Below are positions 35,140-43,818 of a DNA stretch of 64,000 nucleotides, piece by piece (the stretch's first letter is position 1; each line of letters opens with the position of its first letter). The position numbers were made by a program, and so were the translations under genes. The stretch covers positions 100,887 through 164,886 of the forward strand of contig NZ_JAFBFH010000007.1 in assembly GCF_016909185.1 (NCBI RefSeq). The letters run 5' to 3'. The notes below the pieces were generated by a model. That model was not told where the DNA came from. It did not search any database and saw only the letters and a program-made list of their open reading frames with translations. Origin of the DNA: Siminovitchia thermophila (GTDB lineage: Bacteria; Bacillota; Bacilli; Bacillales; Bacillaceae_C).

Positions 35140-36459
35140 TTGGAAAAAATCATCGTCCGCGGCGGAAAAAGGCTCAGCGGCACCGTAGTTGTAGAAGGCG
35201 CCAAGAATGCTGTCTTGCCTGTTATCGCTGCATCCCTATTGGCTAGCGAAGGAAAAAGTATCATACGAAATGTACCGACTCTCTCCGATGTATTTACAAT
35301 TGGTGAAGTGTTGCGTCATTTAAATGCAAAAGTACATTTTGAGAATAAAACGGTATATGTCGATGCTTCGGATGAATTGCAACATGAAGCGCCTTTTGAA
35401 TATGTTCGTAAAATGAGAGCTTCCGTTCTTGTCATGGGTTCTCTCTTGGCCAGACAAGGAAAGGCACGGGTTGCACTTCCAGGAGGATGTGCGATCGGAT
35501 CTCGTCCCATTAACCTTCATTTAAAAGGCTTTGAAGCATTGGGAGCCTCTGTTGAAGTCGGTAATGGCTTCATTGAAGCATCAGCAACCCAGTTAAAAGG
35601 CGCAAAAATTTACTTGGATTTTCCCAGTGTCGGTGCAACTCAAAATATCATGATGGCCGCCGTTTTGGCCAAAGGCACAACCATTATGGAAAATTGCGCG
35701 AAAGAGCCGGAAATTGTTGACCTCGCCAATTATCTAAATAAAATGGGAGCTGTTGTAAAAGGCGCCGGAACAGCAACGATTAAAATTGAGGGAGTCGAAA
35801 AGCTTTATGGAGCCGACCATACGATCATTCCAGATCGGATAGAGGCAGGGACTTTCATGGTGGCCGGAGCTATAACCGGAGGCAATATTGTTGTAAATGG
35901 AGCAGTCCCAGAGCATCTAGCTTCTCTTATCTCCAAACTTCAAGAAATGAATGTTGAAATAGTCGAAGAAAAAGATGGGCTGCGGGTAATAGGTCCGGAT
36001 AAACTAAAGGCTGTCGATCTTAAAACGATGCCTTACCCGGGTTTTCCGACAGACATGCAATCTCAAATGATGGCGCTATTGCTTTGTGCACAGGGTACAA
36101 GTGTCATTACGGAAACTGTTTTTGAGAACCGTTTTATGCATGTGGAAGAATTCCGCAGAATGAACAGCAACATCAAGATAGAGGGACGTTCGGTCATCAT
36201 TGAAGGACCGAGCAACTTGCAAGGTGCAGAAGTCGCGGCAACCGATTTGCGGGCTGCCGCCGCACTCATCATTGCCGGACTTAAGGCCGAAGGCTATACA
36301 CGCGTAACAGAATTAAAGCACTTAGACCGTGGCTATTTGGATTTTCATAAAAAGCTGCAAATGCTCGGAGCCGATATTGAACGTGTTCAAGTTGAAGCAG
36401 ATGAGTTTGATTTGGAAGAACAACGCTTCCAGCCCGACCTAAGCTTAAACCCCAAATGA
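35140..36459 (+). CDS. murAA: UDP-N-acetylglucosamine 1-carboxyvinyltransferase, MurAA
   Basis: This 439-residue paralogue of the protein at 10634 has the catalytic Cys117 in [13 protein letters not shown], plus [20 protein letters not shown] and [12 protein letters not shown]. By position (ywmB-murAA-spoIID) it is the main, essential MurA in B. subtilis terms. The TTG at 35140 follows GGAGGGG. It catalyses the same first step of peptidoglycan synthesis as the murAB product. The C-terminal ~20 residues ([17 protein letters not shown]) exceed the MurAB length. Confidence 0.94.
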   Translation: MEKIIVRGGKRLSGTVVVEGAKNAVLPVIAASLLASEGKSIIRNVPTLSDVFTIGEVLRHLNAKVHFENKTVYVDASDELQHEAPFEYVRKMRASVLVMGSLLARQGKARVALPGGCAIGSRPINLHLKGFEALGASVEVGNGFIEASATQLKGAKIYLDFPSVGATQNIMMAAVLAKGTTIMENCAKEPEIVDLANYLNKMGAVVKGAGTATIKIEGVEKLYGADHTIIPDRIEAGTFMVAGAITGGNIVVNGAVPEHLASLISKLQEMNVEIVEEKDGLRVIGPDKLKAVDLKTMPYPGFPTDMQSQMMALLLCAQGTSVITETVFENRFMHVEEFRRMNSNIKIEGRSVIIEGPSNLQGAEVAATDLRAAAALIIAGLKAEGYTRVTELKHLDRGYLDFHKKLQMLGADIERVQVEADEFDLEEQRFQPDLSLNPK

Positions 36460-36472
36460 ATCGATTGATCAT

Positions 36473-36504
36473 AAAGGCAAACCTCGTCCAGGTTTGCCTT
36501 TTGT
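36473..36504 (+). terminator. Intrinsic terminator after murAA
   Basis: AAAGGCAAACCT (36473-36484) and AGGTTTGCCTTT (36490-36501) form a perfect 12-bp stem with a 5-nt loop, followed by TTGT. Confidence 0.88.
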
Positions 36505-36595
36505 CATACATAAGCATAAATGCTTGTCCTCTCGAATAAGTTGAATTAAGGCGGTCAATCCGGGCCGCTCTAATTTCATATTGGAGGCATCGGGC

Positions 36596-37618
36596 ATGAA
36601 ATCATTGAAAACAGCTTTAGCCATTTCTATTCTTGTATTAGTAGTTTCTTTCTTAATACCTTCTTTACTTGTCTTGCCTTATTCCAATGAAAAAGCAGGG
36701 GCCAAACTGGATGAAGAAAAAATCTCTACCAAGCAAAGCGTTGATAAAGCCAAACCGGCTGCAGAAGTCGCTGTTTTGCGAACAGCGACGAATACAGTGG
36801 AAAAGCTCCAGTTGGAAGAATATGTAGAAGGGGTAGTCGCATCGGAAATGCCTGCTGAATTTGAAGAAGAGGCTCTAAAAGCACAAGCTTTAACCGCAAG
36901 AACGTACATCGTTAATCATCTTCTAAGCTCAAAGGACGAACGTATTCCGCAAAATGCCGATGTTTCGGACACTGTCAACCATCAAGTGTATAAAAATAAA
37001 CAAGAACTAAAACAGCTTTGGGGAAAAGAATTTGATTGGAAAATGAAAAAGATTAAAGAAGCCGTCGAGGCGACTAAAGGAAAAATACTTACGTATCAAG
37101 ACAAACCGATTAATGCCTCCTTTTTTTCAACCAGCAACGGTTACACAGAAAATGCGGAAGAATATTGGAGCAATTCCGTTCCTTATTTAAAAAGTGTAGA
37201 AAGTCCCTGGGATGCCGACTCACCGAAGTTTCAGGACAGAAAAGTGTTTAGTGTTCAAGAGTTTCAACAAAAGTTGAACATTCGTCTTGAGAACAGCAAT
37301 GATGTCGGCACGGTCACAAAGCGAACATCGGGAAAAAAAGTGGCTGAAGTGTCCATTGCGGGAAAAACATTTACCGGCAGGGAAATTCGTGAAAAACTCG
37401 GTCTTCAGTCAACTGATTTTAGTTGGAAAAGGAAAGGAGACACGATTATTGTCTCAACAAAAGGCTATGGGCATGGAGTGGGGATGAGTCAGTACGGTGC
37501 CAATGGCATGGCAAAAGAAGGAAAAAAATATGAGGAAATTGTCCGCCACTATTATCAAGGAATCTCCATTTCAAATGCCAACAGCTACTTTGATAAAATC
37601 ATGGCAAGCAGTCAATAA
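36596..37618 (+). CDS. spoIID: Stage II sporulation protein D (lytic transglycosylase)
   Basis: This protein of about 340 residues has one N-terminal membrane helix (AISILVLVVSFLIPSLLVL) and the SpoIID catalytic domain: YVEGVVASEMPAEFEEEALKAQALTARTY, with its conserved glutamate, and the C-terminal GYGHGVGMSQYGANGMAK. With SpoIIM and SpoIIP it degrades septal peptidoglycan to drive engulfment. The ATG at 36596 follows GGAGG; a TTG at 36581 is rejected. B. subtilis spoIID is under sigma-E; no convincing sigma-E promoter was found here. Confidence 0.95.
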   Translation: MKSLKTALAISILVLVVSFLIPSLLVLPYSNEKAGAKLDEEKISTKQSVDKAKPAAEVAVLRTATNTVEKLQLEEYVEGVVASEMPAEFEEEALKAQALTARTYIVNHLLSSKDERIPQNADVSDTVNHQVYKNKQELKQLWGKEFDWKMKKIKEAVEATKGKILTYQDKPINASFFSTSNGYTENAEEYWSNSVPYLKSVESPWDADSPKFQDRKVFSVQEFQQKLNIRLENSNDVGTVTKRTSGKKVAEVSIAGKTFTGREIREKLGLQSTDFSWKRKGDTIIVSTKGYGHGVGMSQYGANGMAKEGKKYEEIVRHYYQGISISNANSYFDKIMASSQ

Positions 37619-37622
37619 CGAG

Positions 37623-37650
37623 CCGGCCTCGACCTGAGGCCGGATTTTTT
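37623..37650 (+). terminator. Intrinsic terminator after spoIID
   Basis: CCGGCCTC (37623-37630), GACCT, GAGGCCGG (37636-37643), then ATTTTTT. Confidence 0.92.
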
Positions 37651-37735
37651 GTCCCTTTGATAAAATTACATGTTCCATTCGATGAATAAATTTTTAGTAT
37701 TTCGGAAAAATAAGATGTTAATTTCTCATTTTTGA

Positions 37736-37765
37736 GTATATAATTCTGCCTTTTTGTTCACAATG
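37736..37765 (+). promoter_or_regulatory. Probable sigma-F promoter of spoIIQ
   Basis: GTATA (37736-37740), 15 bp, then GTTCACAATG (37756-37765), matching GGNNANAHTR except at position 2. The spoIIR promoter shares the same single departure. spoIIQ is sigma-F dependent in B. subtilis. Confidence 0.68.
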
Positions 37766-37783
37766 ATGGCAGAGGTGATGAAA

Positions 37784-38809
37784 ATGAGAGAGGAAGAAAA
37801 GAAACGATCTTCTCTAAAAAACTTTTTTAAAAAGCGGTGGGTGTTTCCGGCCATTTATCTTGCAAGTGCTGCATTGCTCATTTCGGTGCTGTTTTGGTAT
37901 CAAACGGCAGGAAATAAAACAACGGATGATCAAAACCTGGCTAAAGACAGCCAAGATTTAACGGGAATGTCAGGCGAGGATTCAGCCATTGAAGTGAACC
38001 AGGCCTTTGAAAATGTCGCAATGCCTGTCAAAAACGAAGATAAAGCTCAAATTGTCACGCAATTTTTCGATACAAATGCATCCATGGAAGAGCAAGAAGC
38101 TGCACTCGTCGTTGATGGGAGCACATACCGTCCAAACATGGGTGTTGACATTGCCATGAAAGATGGGAAAGAATTTGAAGTGGTTGCTTCACTTAGCGGA
38201 AAAGTGGTTTCCGCAAGACAAGACTCCCTGCTTGGAAATGTCATCGAAATCGAGCATGACAATGCCGTCAAAACCATTTATCAATCTGTAAAAGACATGA
38301 AAGTGAAGTCCGGAGATAATGTAAAACAAGGAGATGTCCTTGGAACTTCTGGAACGAGCCAGCTTAATAAAGAAGCGAAAAATCATGTTCATTTTGAGAT
38401 TAGAAAAGACAATACGGCACTCAACCCGATTGATTTCTTTGGCCAGCCATTTACCGCTTTTGAAAAAGTAGAAAAACCGGCTGATACGTCCGGTGAAAAA
38501 AATAACGAGGTTGAAGAAAGTACCGGTGGTTCAGATGAAGAAAAAGTGAATGAAAGCACCAGTGGTTCAGATGAAGAAAAAGTGAATGAAAGCACCAGTG
38601 GTTCAGATGAAGAAAAAGTGAATGAAAGCACCAGTGGTTCAGATGAAGAAAAAGCGAATGAAAGTACCGGTGGTTCAGATGAAGAAAAAGCGAATGAAAG
38701 CACCGGTGGTTCAGACGATGAAAAAATGAATGAAAGCACTGGTGATTCAGACGGTGAACAAACAGAAACCGGAAAAGAATTACAACCAGAAAAAGAAACG
38801 GAAGAATAA
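37784..38809 (+). CDS. spoIIQ: Stage II sporulation protein Q with tandem-repeat tail
   Basis: SpoIIQ is the forespore membrane partner of mother-cell SpoIIIAH in the engulfment and feeding channel. This protein of about 341 residues begins MREEEKKRSSLKNFFKKRWV, then has a membrane helix and a LytM-like domain. The first zinc-ligand His of LytM peptidases is replaced (NMGVDIAMKDGK), whereas HVHFEIRKD is kept, so the domain is probably not a peptidase, as in B. subtilis. Residues 245-328 are seven 12-residue repeats of the type ESTSGSDEEKVN. B. subtilis SpoIIQ is about 283 residues with a shorter Ser/Lys/Glu-rich tail. The ATG at 37784 follows AGAGGTG. Confidence 0.93.
   Translation: MREEEKKRSSLKNFFKKRWVFPAIYLASAALLISVLFWYQTAGNKTTDDQNLAKDSQDLTGMSGEDSAIEVNQAFENVAMPVKNEDKAQIVTQFFDTNASMEEQEAALVVDGSTYRPNMGVDIAMKDGKEFEVVASLSGKVVSARQDSLLGNVIEIEHDNAVKTIYQSVKDMKVKSGDNVKQGDVLGTSGTSQLNKEAKNHVHFEIRKDNTALNPIDFFGQPFTAFEKVEKPADTSGEKNNEVEESTGGSDEEKVNESTSGSDEEKVNESTSGSDEEKVNESTSGSDEEKANESTGGSDEEKANESTGGSDDEKMNESTGDSDGEQTETGKELQPEKETEE
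38516..38767 (+). repeat. Seven 36-bp tandem repeats within spoIIQ
   Basis: Units begin at 38516, 38552, 38588, 38624, 38660, 38696 and 38732. The central units are nearly identical in DNA, suggesting recent slippage or unequal crossover; the first and last are more diverged. Each codes for EST(S/G)GSDEEK(V/A)N. Confidence 0.93.
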
Positions 38810-38826
38810 TATATTCAAAATAGGAG

Positions 38827-38857
38827 GCAAGCAGATGCGCTTGTCTTTTTTATTTTT
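38827..38857 (+). terminator. Intrinsic terminator after spoIIQ
   Basis: GCAAGC (38827-38832) and GCTTGT (38839-38844) form a short stem with a G-U pair, followed by TTTTTTATTTTT. Confidence 0.7.
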
Positions 38858-39674
38858 CATAAAGAAATCTAGGTGAGTGATCGTTGCAAATGGGGTTCAA
38901 CTGCCCGTAAACGCCCGATTTGTTCGGAGCGGCAAAAGAAAAAACGATGGCAGCGGCACATCGCAGTTTTTCAAAGGGGCGATGACAAAGGTGTTGCGGC
39001 GTACAGGGTATGAGTGCAATGAAAAGGAAGTTTCGGAATCGTTAAATCGCACCGAGAAAAAGCGTAAGCTTTCGAGCACGTTCCTGCCAGATCAGGACGC
39101 TTTTGATCTTAGCCTTTGTTGCGCTTTTCCCTCTGGTTTGCAGGTTAAGAATGCCTCATCGTGTAGCGGCGCCTGCACGCTCCATATCTGGTGGGCCTCT
39201 CCCGGCTTGCAGTTCATTGGGTACGTTGCTAAACGGGCGCTTCTGCTTTTCTGCTGCTTCTGAGCGTGGAAGAATGAACCCGGAGACCTAAGGCGCCACA
39301 TACCACTCTTCATTGCAATTTCACTTTGTTTTTTACGTAAGTGTTTGCAAGCGCTTATTATTTGAATGAATTTTCGCCTATCCTTGTCCTTATTGGCTAT
39401 TTCGAGCATATATCATGAGCAGGACAAATAAGATGATACAAACACCAACAAAAAATAGAGAGTGCTTGAGGTGAGCAATCGTTAATATGGATCCCACATT
39501 CTGTTAAATATTTGTTTAATTCCTGTAAAAGTAATTTTCTTGTAAAAAGTGATTTTCCAGCCGCGCAGTATGCTTTGGAAAACGATGGTTTCCGAAAAAG
39601 CAGACCCAGCAACTTTTTGATAAAACGAGTCTCATTTCACACTCCTCACATCCAATTTAGGGAGGGCGAGTGGT
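38858..39674. other. Long gap between spoIIQ and spoIIID, no convincing gene
   Basis: About 800 bp. A 128-codon frame opens at 38877 (plus strand), but it lacks a ribosome binding site, has unusual cysteine-rich composition and no recognisable motif, so it is not called. The stretch 39161-39252 looks like a fragment of the same repeat family as 18660-18895, sharing GCTAAACGGGC (39228-39238) followed by GCTTCTGCTTTT. The rest is AT-rich and presumably contains the spoIIID promoter. Confidence 0.5.
39161..39252. repeat. Fragment of a Bacillaceae-type intergenic repeat
   Basis: Starts GTGTAGCGGCGCCTGCACGC and ends in GCTAAACGGGCGCTTCTGCT. The 11 bases GCTAAACGGGC are identical to 18880-18890. 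Both ends resemble the repeat described from memory for 18660-18895; the match needs a genome-wide comparison. Confidence 0.4.
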
Positions 39675-39935
39675 GTGCACGATTACATCAAAGAACGTAC
39701 AATCAAGATTGGAAGGTATATCGTGGAGACGAGAAAAACAGTTCGCATGATTGCGAAGGAGTTTGGCGTATCCAAAAGTACTGTCCACAAAGATTTAACC
39801 GAGCGGCTGCCGGAAATCAATCCGGAATTAGCCGTTCAAGTCAAAAGTATATTAGAGTACCATAAATCAATCAGGCATTTACGAGGAGGAGAAGCGACAA
39901 AGCAAAAATATAAAAAGGCAGAATTGCAAAAATAA
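39675..39935 (+). CDS. spoIIID: Sporulation transcriptional regulator SpoIIID
   Basis: This 86-residue helix-turn-helix protein begins MHDYIKERTIKIGRYIVETR and has the recognition region RMIAKEFGVSKSTVHKDLTE, then HKSIRHLRGGEATKQKYKKA. It switches mother-cell genes on or off in the sigma-E stage. The N-terminus is nearly identical to B. subtilis SpoIIID as I recall it. The GTG at 39675 follows GGGAGGG. The C-terminus is shorter than in B. subtilis by about seven residues. Confidence 0.96.
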   Translation: MHDYIKERTIKIGRYIVETRKTVRMIAKEFGVSKSTVHKDLTERLPEINPELAVQVKSILEYHKSIRHLRGGEATKQKYKKAELQK

Positions 39936-40816
39936 TTTGAAATAAAGGCAAAATGCCTTCTCAGCTTGTAGTGAAAGTAAATATTTTTTCTCTACAAGCT
40001 TTCTTTATAACTAAGTATATAGAAGGTTCATCTATTTGAAAACGACTCCCACCCACAAGCGACATCGCATTGGATCTTTATACAATTAAATGAACATACC
40101 TGATGCCCTTTGTTACATTTTTTGATTGCCAAATACGAATGTTGAGGAGGAATTGGCAGATTAAATGACAAATGAAAAAAGAAAAAGTACTGTTAACAAG
40201 GATAACTGTAAAACCCCTAACACATTTTCCAATTAAAATTTAGTTTTCTTTACAAACAATCCGGTTGCTGTAACTGCATCCTGGTATACAGCCACATTAC
40301 AAGTAAGCTCGATAATGAAATAGCTCTTCTCACTCAGTTAAAGCAAGCGAGAGCTATTATATAGAAATAGCTATGGCGATTATTGATACGATTAGACTTG
40401 AGAACATAATCATCAGTTAAAGCTGATTTTTGAATACTGTATGTAGTATCAAGGGCCTATTCATTTTTTATATCTATAATTACTCCCTTTTATTATTATT
40501 TTTCAAAAGCCACATTATAGAAGGAACAAAAATCCCCAAAAAACAGTCTGTAATAAGTTATTTTTTCATTGCCAAGCATCGTATCGAAAATAACCCCATA
40601 GTATCCTAAATAATCATATTATTAAAACGAGAAGGCAAAATGCCTTCTTTTTTGCATTTGTCATTTTGTGTAATAAAAACAAAAAACTTGTCAAGTTTTT
40701 TGTAAACGATCTCCTTTTCATTTCAAAGGTATGATAAAATATTACATTAGGGAAATCTAACATAGGACGAATTACATACATAATTTTTTATTTAAATATT
40801 GAAGGTAGGGATTCGA
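39936..40816. other. AT-rich gap between spoIIID and mbl with direct repeats and hairpins
   Basis: No gene is supported here. AAGGCAAAATGCCTTCT occurs at 39945-39961 and again at 40632-40648 (17 of 17 identical); each copy is itself a hairpin, and the second is followed by T6, a good terminator. Other inverted repeats: AGCTTGTAG/CTACAAGCT (39963-39971, 39993-40001), AATAGCTCT/AGAGCTATT (40319-40327, 40350-40358) and AAAAAACTT/AAGTTTTTT (about 40679-40703). A short minus-strand frame at 40233-40337 reads like a protein end but is too short to call. Confidence 0.55.
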
Positions 40817-41818
40817 ATGTTCGCAAAAGATATCGGCATTGACTTGGGGACGGCAAACGTTTTAATACATGTAAAGGGACAGGGCATCGTATTAAATGAA
40901 CCGTCTGTAGTGGCTATAGACCGCAATTTGAACAGGGTACTCGCGGTCGGAGAAGAAGCTAGACGCATGGTTGGCCGCACACCCGGAAACATTGTCGCAA
41001 TCCGTCCTTTAAAAGATGGAGTCATTGCCGATTTTGATGTTACTGAAACAATGTTAAAGCACTTTATCAACAAGTTAAATGTCAAGGGCTTTTTATCCAA
41101 GCCACGCATTCTGATTTGCTGTCCAACGAATATTACGAGTGTGGAGCAAAAAGCAATCAGAGAAGCTGCTGAAAAAAGCGGCGGAAAAAAAGTGTATTTG
41201 GAAGAAGAGCCAAAGGTAGCTGCGATTGGAGCAGGAATGGATATTTTCCAGCCAAGCGGAAATATGGTCATTGATATTGGCGGAGGAACAACGGATGTGG
41301 CGGTTTTGTCCATGGGTGATATTGTTACATCCGCATCGATTAAAATGGCCGGAGACAATTTTGACAATGACATATTGAATTACATAAAGAAAGAGTACAA
41401 GCTCTTAATTGGAGAGAGAACAGCCGAAAACATCAAAGTGGAGATCGGAACGGTATTTCCGGGGGCAAGGGATGAAAAAATGGAAATCCGCGGCCGTGAT
41501 ATGGTAACAGGACTGCCCAGGACAATTACTGTAAGTTCTGATGAAATCGAATGTGCATTAAAAGAGTCGGTGGATGTCATTGTTCAGGCTGCGAAAAATG
41601 TGCTTGAAAAAACACCGCCCGAGCTTTCTGCCGACATTATCGACAGAGGGGTCATTCTTACTGGCGGAGGCGCCCTTTTACATGGAATCGACCAGTTGCT
41701 TGCTGAAGAGCTCCGGGTTCCGGTTCTGATTGCGGAGCAGCCGATGGATGCTGTTGCGACAGGTACGGGAATCATGCTTGAAAATATGGACAGGATTGCC
41801 AAGAGAAGTTTCGTTTAA
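40817..41818 (+). CDS. mbl: Rod-shape-determining protein Mbl (MreB-like)
   Basis: This 333-residue actin homologue begins MFAKDIGIDLGTANVLIHVK and carries the phosphate-binding motifs VIDIGGGTTDVAVLSMGD and ILTGGGALLHGIDQLLAEEL. Mbl forms membrane-bound filaments that guide cell-wall synthesis along the cylinder. The place between spoIIID and flhO identifies it as Mbl rather than MreB or MreBH. The ATG at 40817 follows AGGTAGGG. The 16-bp gap to flhO implies co-transcription. Confidence 0.93.
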   Translation: MFAKDIGIDLGTANVLIHVKGQGIVLNEPSVVAIDRNLNRVLAVGEEARRMVGRTPGNIVAIRPLKDGVIADFDVTETMLKHFINKLNVKGFLSKPRILICCPTNITSVEQKAIREAAEKSGGKKVYLEEEPKVAAIGAGMDIFQPSGNMVIDIGGGTTDVAVLSMGDIVTSASIKMAGDNFDNDILNYIKKEYKLLIGERTAENIKVEIGTVFPGARDEKMEIRGRDMVTGLPRTITVSSDEIECALKESVDVIVQAAKNVLEKTPPELSADIIDRGVILTGGGALLHGIDQLLAEELRVPVLIAEQPMDAVATGTGIMLENMDRIAKRSFV

Positions 41819-41833
41819 AAAGGAGGCGTATTT

Positions 41834-42613
41834 ATGTTAAGAGGTTTATATACTGCCGCATCAGGCATGTATGCTTCACAGCGGAAAACAGAAATGTTGT
41901 CCAATAATATGGGCAATGCGCAAACACCGGGCTATAAAGCCGACCATGCATACTCCCGGGCCTTTCCAGAAATGTTGTTGGACAGAATTGATTCGTCGGG
42001 CATGACACGGAACCAGCGGGTGGGATCACTACATACCGGAGTATACGTTCAAGAAATCATTCCCCGTTTTATACAGGGGGATTTGCGGCAGACAGACCGC
42101 ACAACCGATTTAGCTTTGTCGGACCGCGGGATGGGGAACGTCCTGTTTTCGATTGAGCAAGACGGCCAAGTAAAATATACAAGAAATGGCCGTTTCACTG
42201 TTGATTCATCCGGTTACTTAACGACAGAAAGCGGGTATTATGTCTTGGATGAAAACTCAAATCGGATTCTCTTGAACAGCGATCAATTTCAAGTCGACGG
42301 AGAAGGCCGAATTATTGAAAATGGAGCTCAGGTAGCGCGGCTCCGTCTGGCTGTATCTGAAAATCCAGAAACCCTTCTTAAAGAGGGAGACGGAATGTAT
42401 AGAACAGAGAACGGGGAGCTTCTGCCGCTGGCGGCAAACCAAACATATGAGGTTTCCCAAGGCTTCATTGAAGGGTCGAATGTTGATCTAACAAGATCCA
42501 TGACTGACATGCTGACCGCATATCGCGCTTTTGAAGCCAATCAAAAAGTACTGCAAGCTTATGACAAAAGCCTGGACAAGGCAGTCAATGAAATTGGAAG
42601 GCTCAATGGATAA
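41834..42613 (+). CDS. flhO: Flagellar basal-body rod protein FlhO
   Basis: This 259-residue FlgF/FlgG-type protein begins MLRGLYTAASGMYASQRKTE and has SNNMGNAQTPGYKADHA, the N-terminal rod signature, and the C-terminal coiled segment DMLTAYRAFEANQKVLQAYD. The family forms the rod that crosses the cell envelope. It is encoded next to mbl, away from the main flagellar operon, as in B. subtilis. The ATG follows AAAAAGGAGG. It implies that the organism has, or had, flagella. Confidence 0.92.
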   Translation: MLRGLYTAASGMYASQRKTEMLSNNMGNAQTPGYKADHAYSRAFPEMLLDRIDSSGMTRNQRVGSLHTGVYVQEIIPRFIQGDLRQTDRTTDLALSDRGMGNVLFSIEQDGQVKYTRNGRFTVDSSGYLTTESGYYVLDENSNRILLNSDQFQVDGEGRIIENGAQVARLRLAVSENPETLLKEGDGMYRTENGELLPLAANQTYEVSQGFIEGSNVDLTRSMTDMLTAYRAFEANQKVLQAYDKSLDKAVNEIGRLNG

Positions 42614-42632
42614 ATAAGAAGGTGAATGTACA

Positions 42633-43463
42633 GTGAACAGAACAATGATTACAGCAGTAAACACATTAAATCAGTTGCAACAGCAAGTTGAATTGGTTAG
42701 CAATAACATCGCCAATTCAAGCACCACCGGTTATAAAAGACGAGAAGCTTCTTTCGCTGACTTAATAGCCCAGCAATTAAACAATCAACCCAATACAGCT
42801 GCTGAAGTCGGAAGAACATCTGCTTTCGGCATACGTCAATCAGTCGGTGCCAGATTATCACAAACAGCCATGATTGCTGCACAAGGGCCTTTAAAATCAA
42901 CCGAGCGCCAGTTGGATATTGCTTTTACAAAAGAGAATCAATATTTAAAAGTGCGTGCTCAAGATGGCTCCATCCAGTTTACCAGAGATGGCGAACTTGG
43001 ATTTCAATTGAATGGGAACGGCGAGTATATCTTGACGACGAAAGAAGGAAATCCCGTTCTTACGGAAGACAATCAGTCCATCACTGTTCCGGCTAAAGTA
43101 GAACAGTGGACGATGATACAGCCGGGCTTGTTTGAAGCCCGTTTGGCAAACGGACAGCAAATGAACTTCCGTTTGGGCGTTATTTCGTTAAACAACCCAC
43201 AATTTATGGAGCAAAAAGGCAATTCGCTTATTGGGATTCCGGCTGATTTGGAAGGGGCAGTAAACCCGGATATAATATATACGGAATTAAATGGAGCAAG
43301 AAGCAATGAAATTTCCATGCAATCGGGCGCACTTGAGTTATCCAATGTTGATATCGGAAAAGAAATGACTGACTTAATGACTGCACAACGTTCAATGCAA
43401 TTTCAATCAAGAACTGTAACGCTTGCCGACCAAATGATGGGACTAGTGAATGGGATCAGGTAA
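42633..43463 (+). CDS. flhP: Flagellar basal-body rod protein FlhP
   Basis: This 276-residue partner of FlhO begins MNRTMITAVNTLNQLQQQVE and has SNNIANSSTTGYKRREASF, with the C-terminal ELSNVDIGKEMTDLMTAQRS. It is another FlgG-type rod component. The GTG at 42633 follows GAAGGTG. It lies 19 bp after flhO in the same transcription unit. Confidence 0.92.
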   Translation: MNRTMITAVNTLNQLQQQVELVSNNIANSSTTGYKRREASFADLIAQQLNNQPNTAAEVGRTSAFGIRQSVGARLSQTAMIAAQGPLKSTERQLDIAFTKENQYLKVRAQDGSIQFTRDGELGFQLNGNGEYILTTKEGNPVLTEDNQSITVPAKVEQWTMIQPGLFEARLANGQQMNFRLGVISLNNPQFMEQKGNSLIGIPADLEGAVNPDIIYTELNGARSNEISMQSGALELSNVDIGKEMTDLMTAQRSMQFQSRTVTLADQMMGLVNGIR

Positions 43464-43495
43464 CTCCCGATCGGCCGATACGAAGGGGTTCTACT

Positions 43496-43771
43496 ATGTC
43501 AGCTAAATTTTTACGTAAAGAAGAAGCAAAAGCGATCCATAAAAAAGAAAAGCGGCATGAAGAGAAAAAAAAGCAACGTTCCCCGGAAAAAATCAAAGTA
43601 CGTCTCATTCCCATTTGGCTGCGGACGATCATTGTCCTTCTTTCCCTTTTTATCTGCTTGATAGCCGGGGTAGTCGTCGGATACAGTGTCATTGGAGATG
43701 GAAAGCCGCAGGATGCCTTGAAAAAATCAACTTGGACCCATATTATTGATTTAGTAAATAAAGATCGTTGA
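43496..43771 (+). CDS. EpuA-like single-helix membrane protein
   Basis: This 91-residue protein has a very basic, Glu/Lys-rich cytoplasmic N-terminus ([20 protein letters not shown]), one membrane helix ([20 protein letters not shown]) and a short outer tail. Proteins of this layout belong to the EpuA family, often named DNA-directed RNA polymerase subunit beta for historical reasons, although no polymerase role is shown. The ATG follows GAAGGGG. The gene lies between flhP and fabZ. Function unknown. Confidence 0.72.
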   Translation: MSAKFLRKEEAKAIHKKEKRHEEKKKQRSPEKIKVRLIPIWLRTIIVLLSLFICLIAGVVVGYSVIGDGKPQDALKKSTWTHIIDLVNKDR

Positions 43772-43818
43772 TGGAAGGCATAATAGCCTTCCTTTTCAAT
43801 ATGAGGAGGAGTCGAAAT

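Noticed and set aside
38877..39263. 128-codon plus-strand frame between spoIIQ and spoIIID
   Set aside because: It has no ribosome binding site and no known motif. Its composition is odd and Cys-rich at the end, and it overlaps a repeat-like fragment. More likely non-coding.
39406..39442. Sigma-E promoter for spoIIID (GCATATA ... GATACAAA)
   Set aside because: The elements are 22 bp apart, too far for sigma-E, and the -10 match is partial.
39961..40065. Minus-strand frame of 34 residues starting MSLVGGSRFQIDEP
   Set aside because: It runs through a strong hairpin and the first 17-bp repeat, and has no ribosome binding site. Possibly insertion-element debris, but not a supported gene.
40165..40236. 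23-residue frame MTNEKRKSTVNKD... with GGAGG upstream
   Set aside because: The GGAGG is too far from the ATG and the peptide resembles nothing known. Chance is likely in AT-rich DNA.
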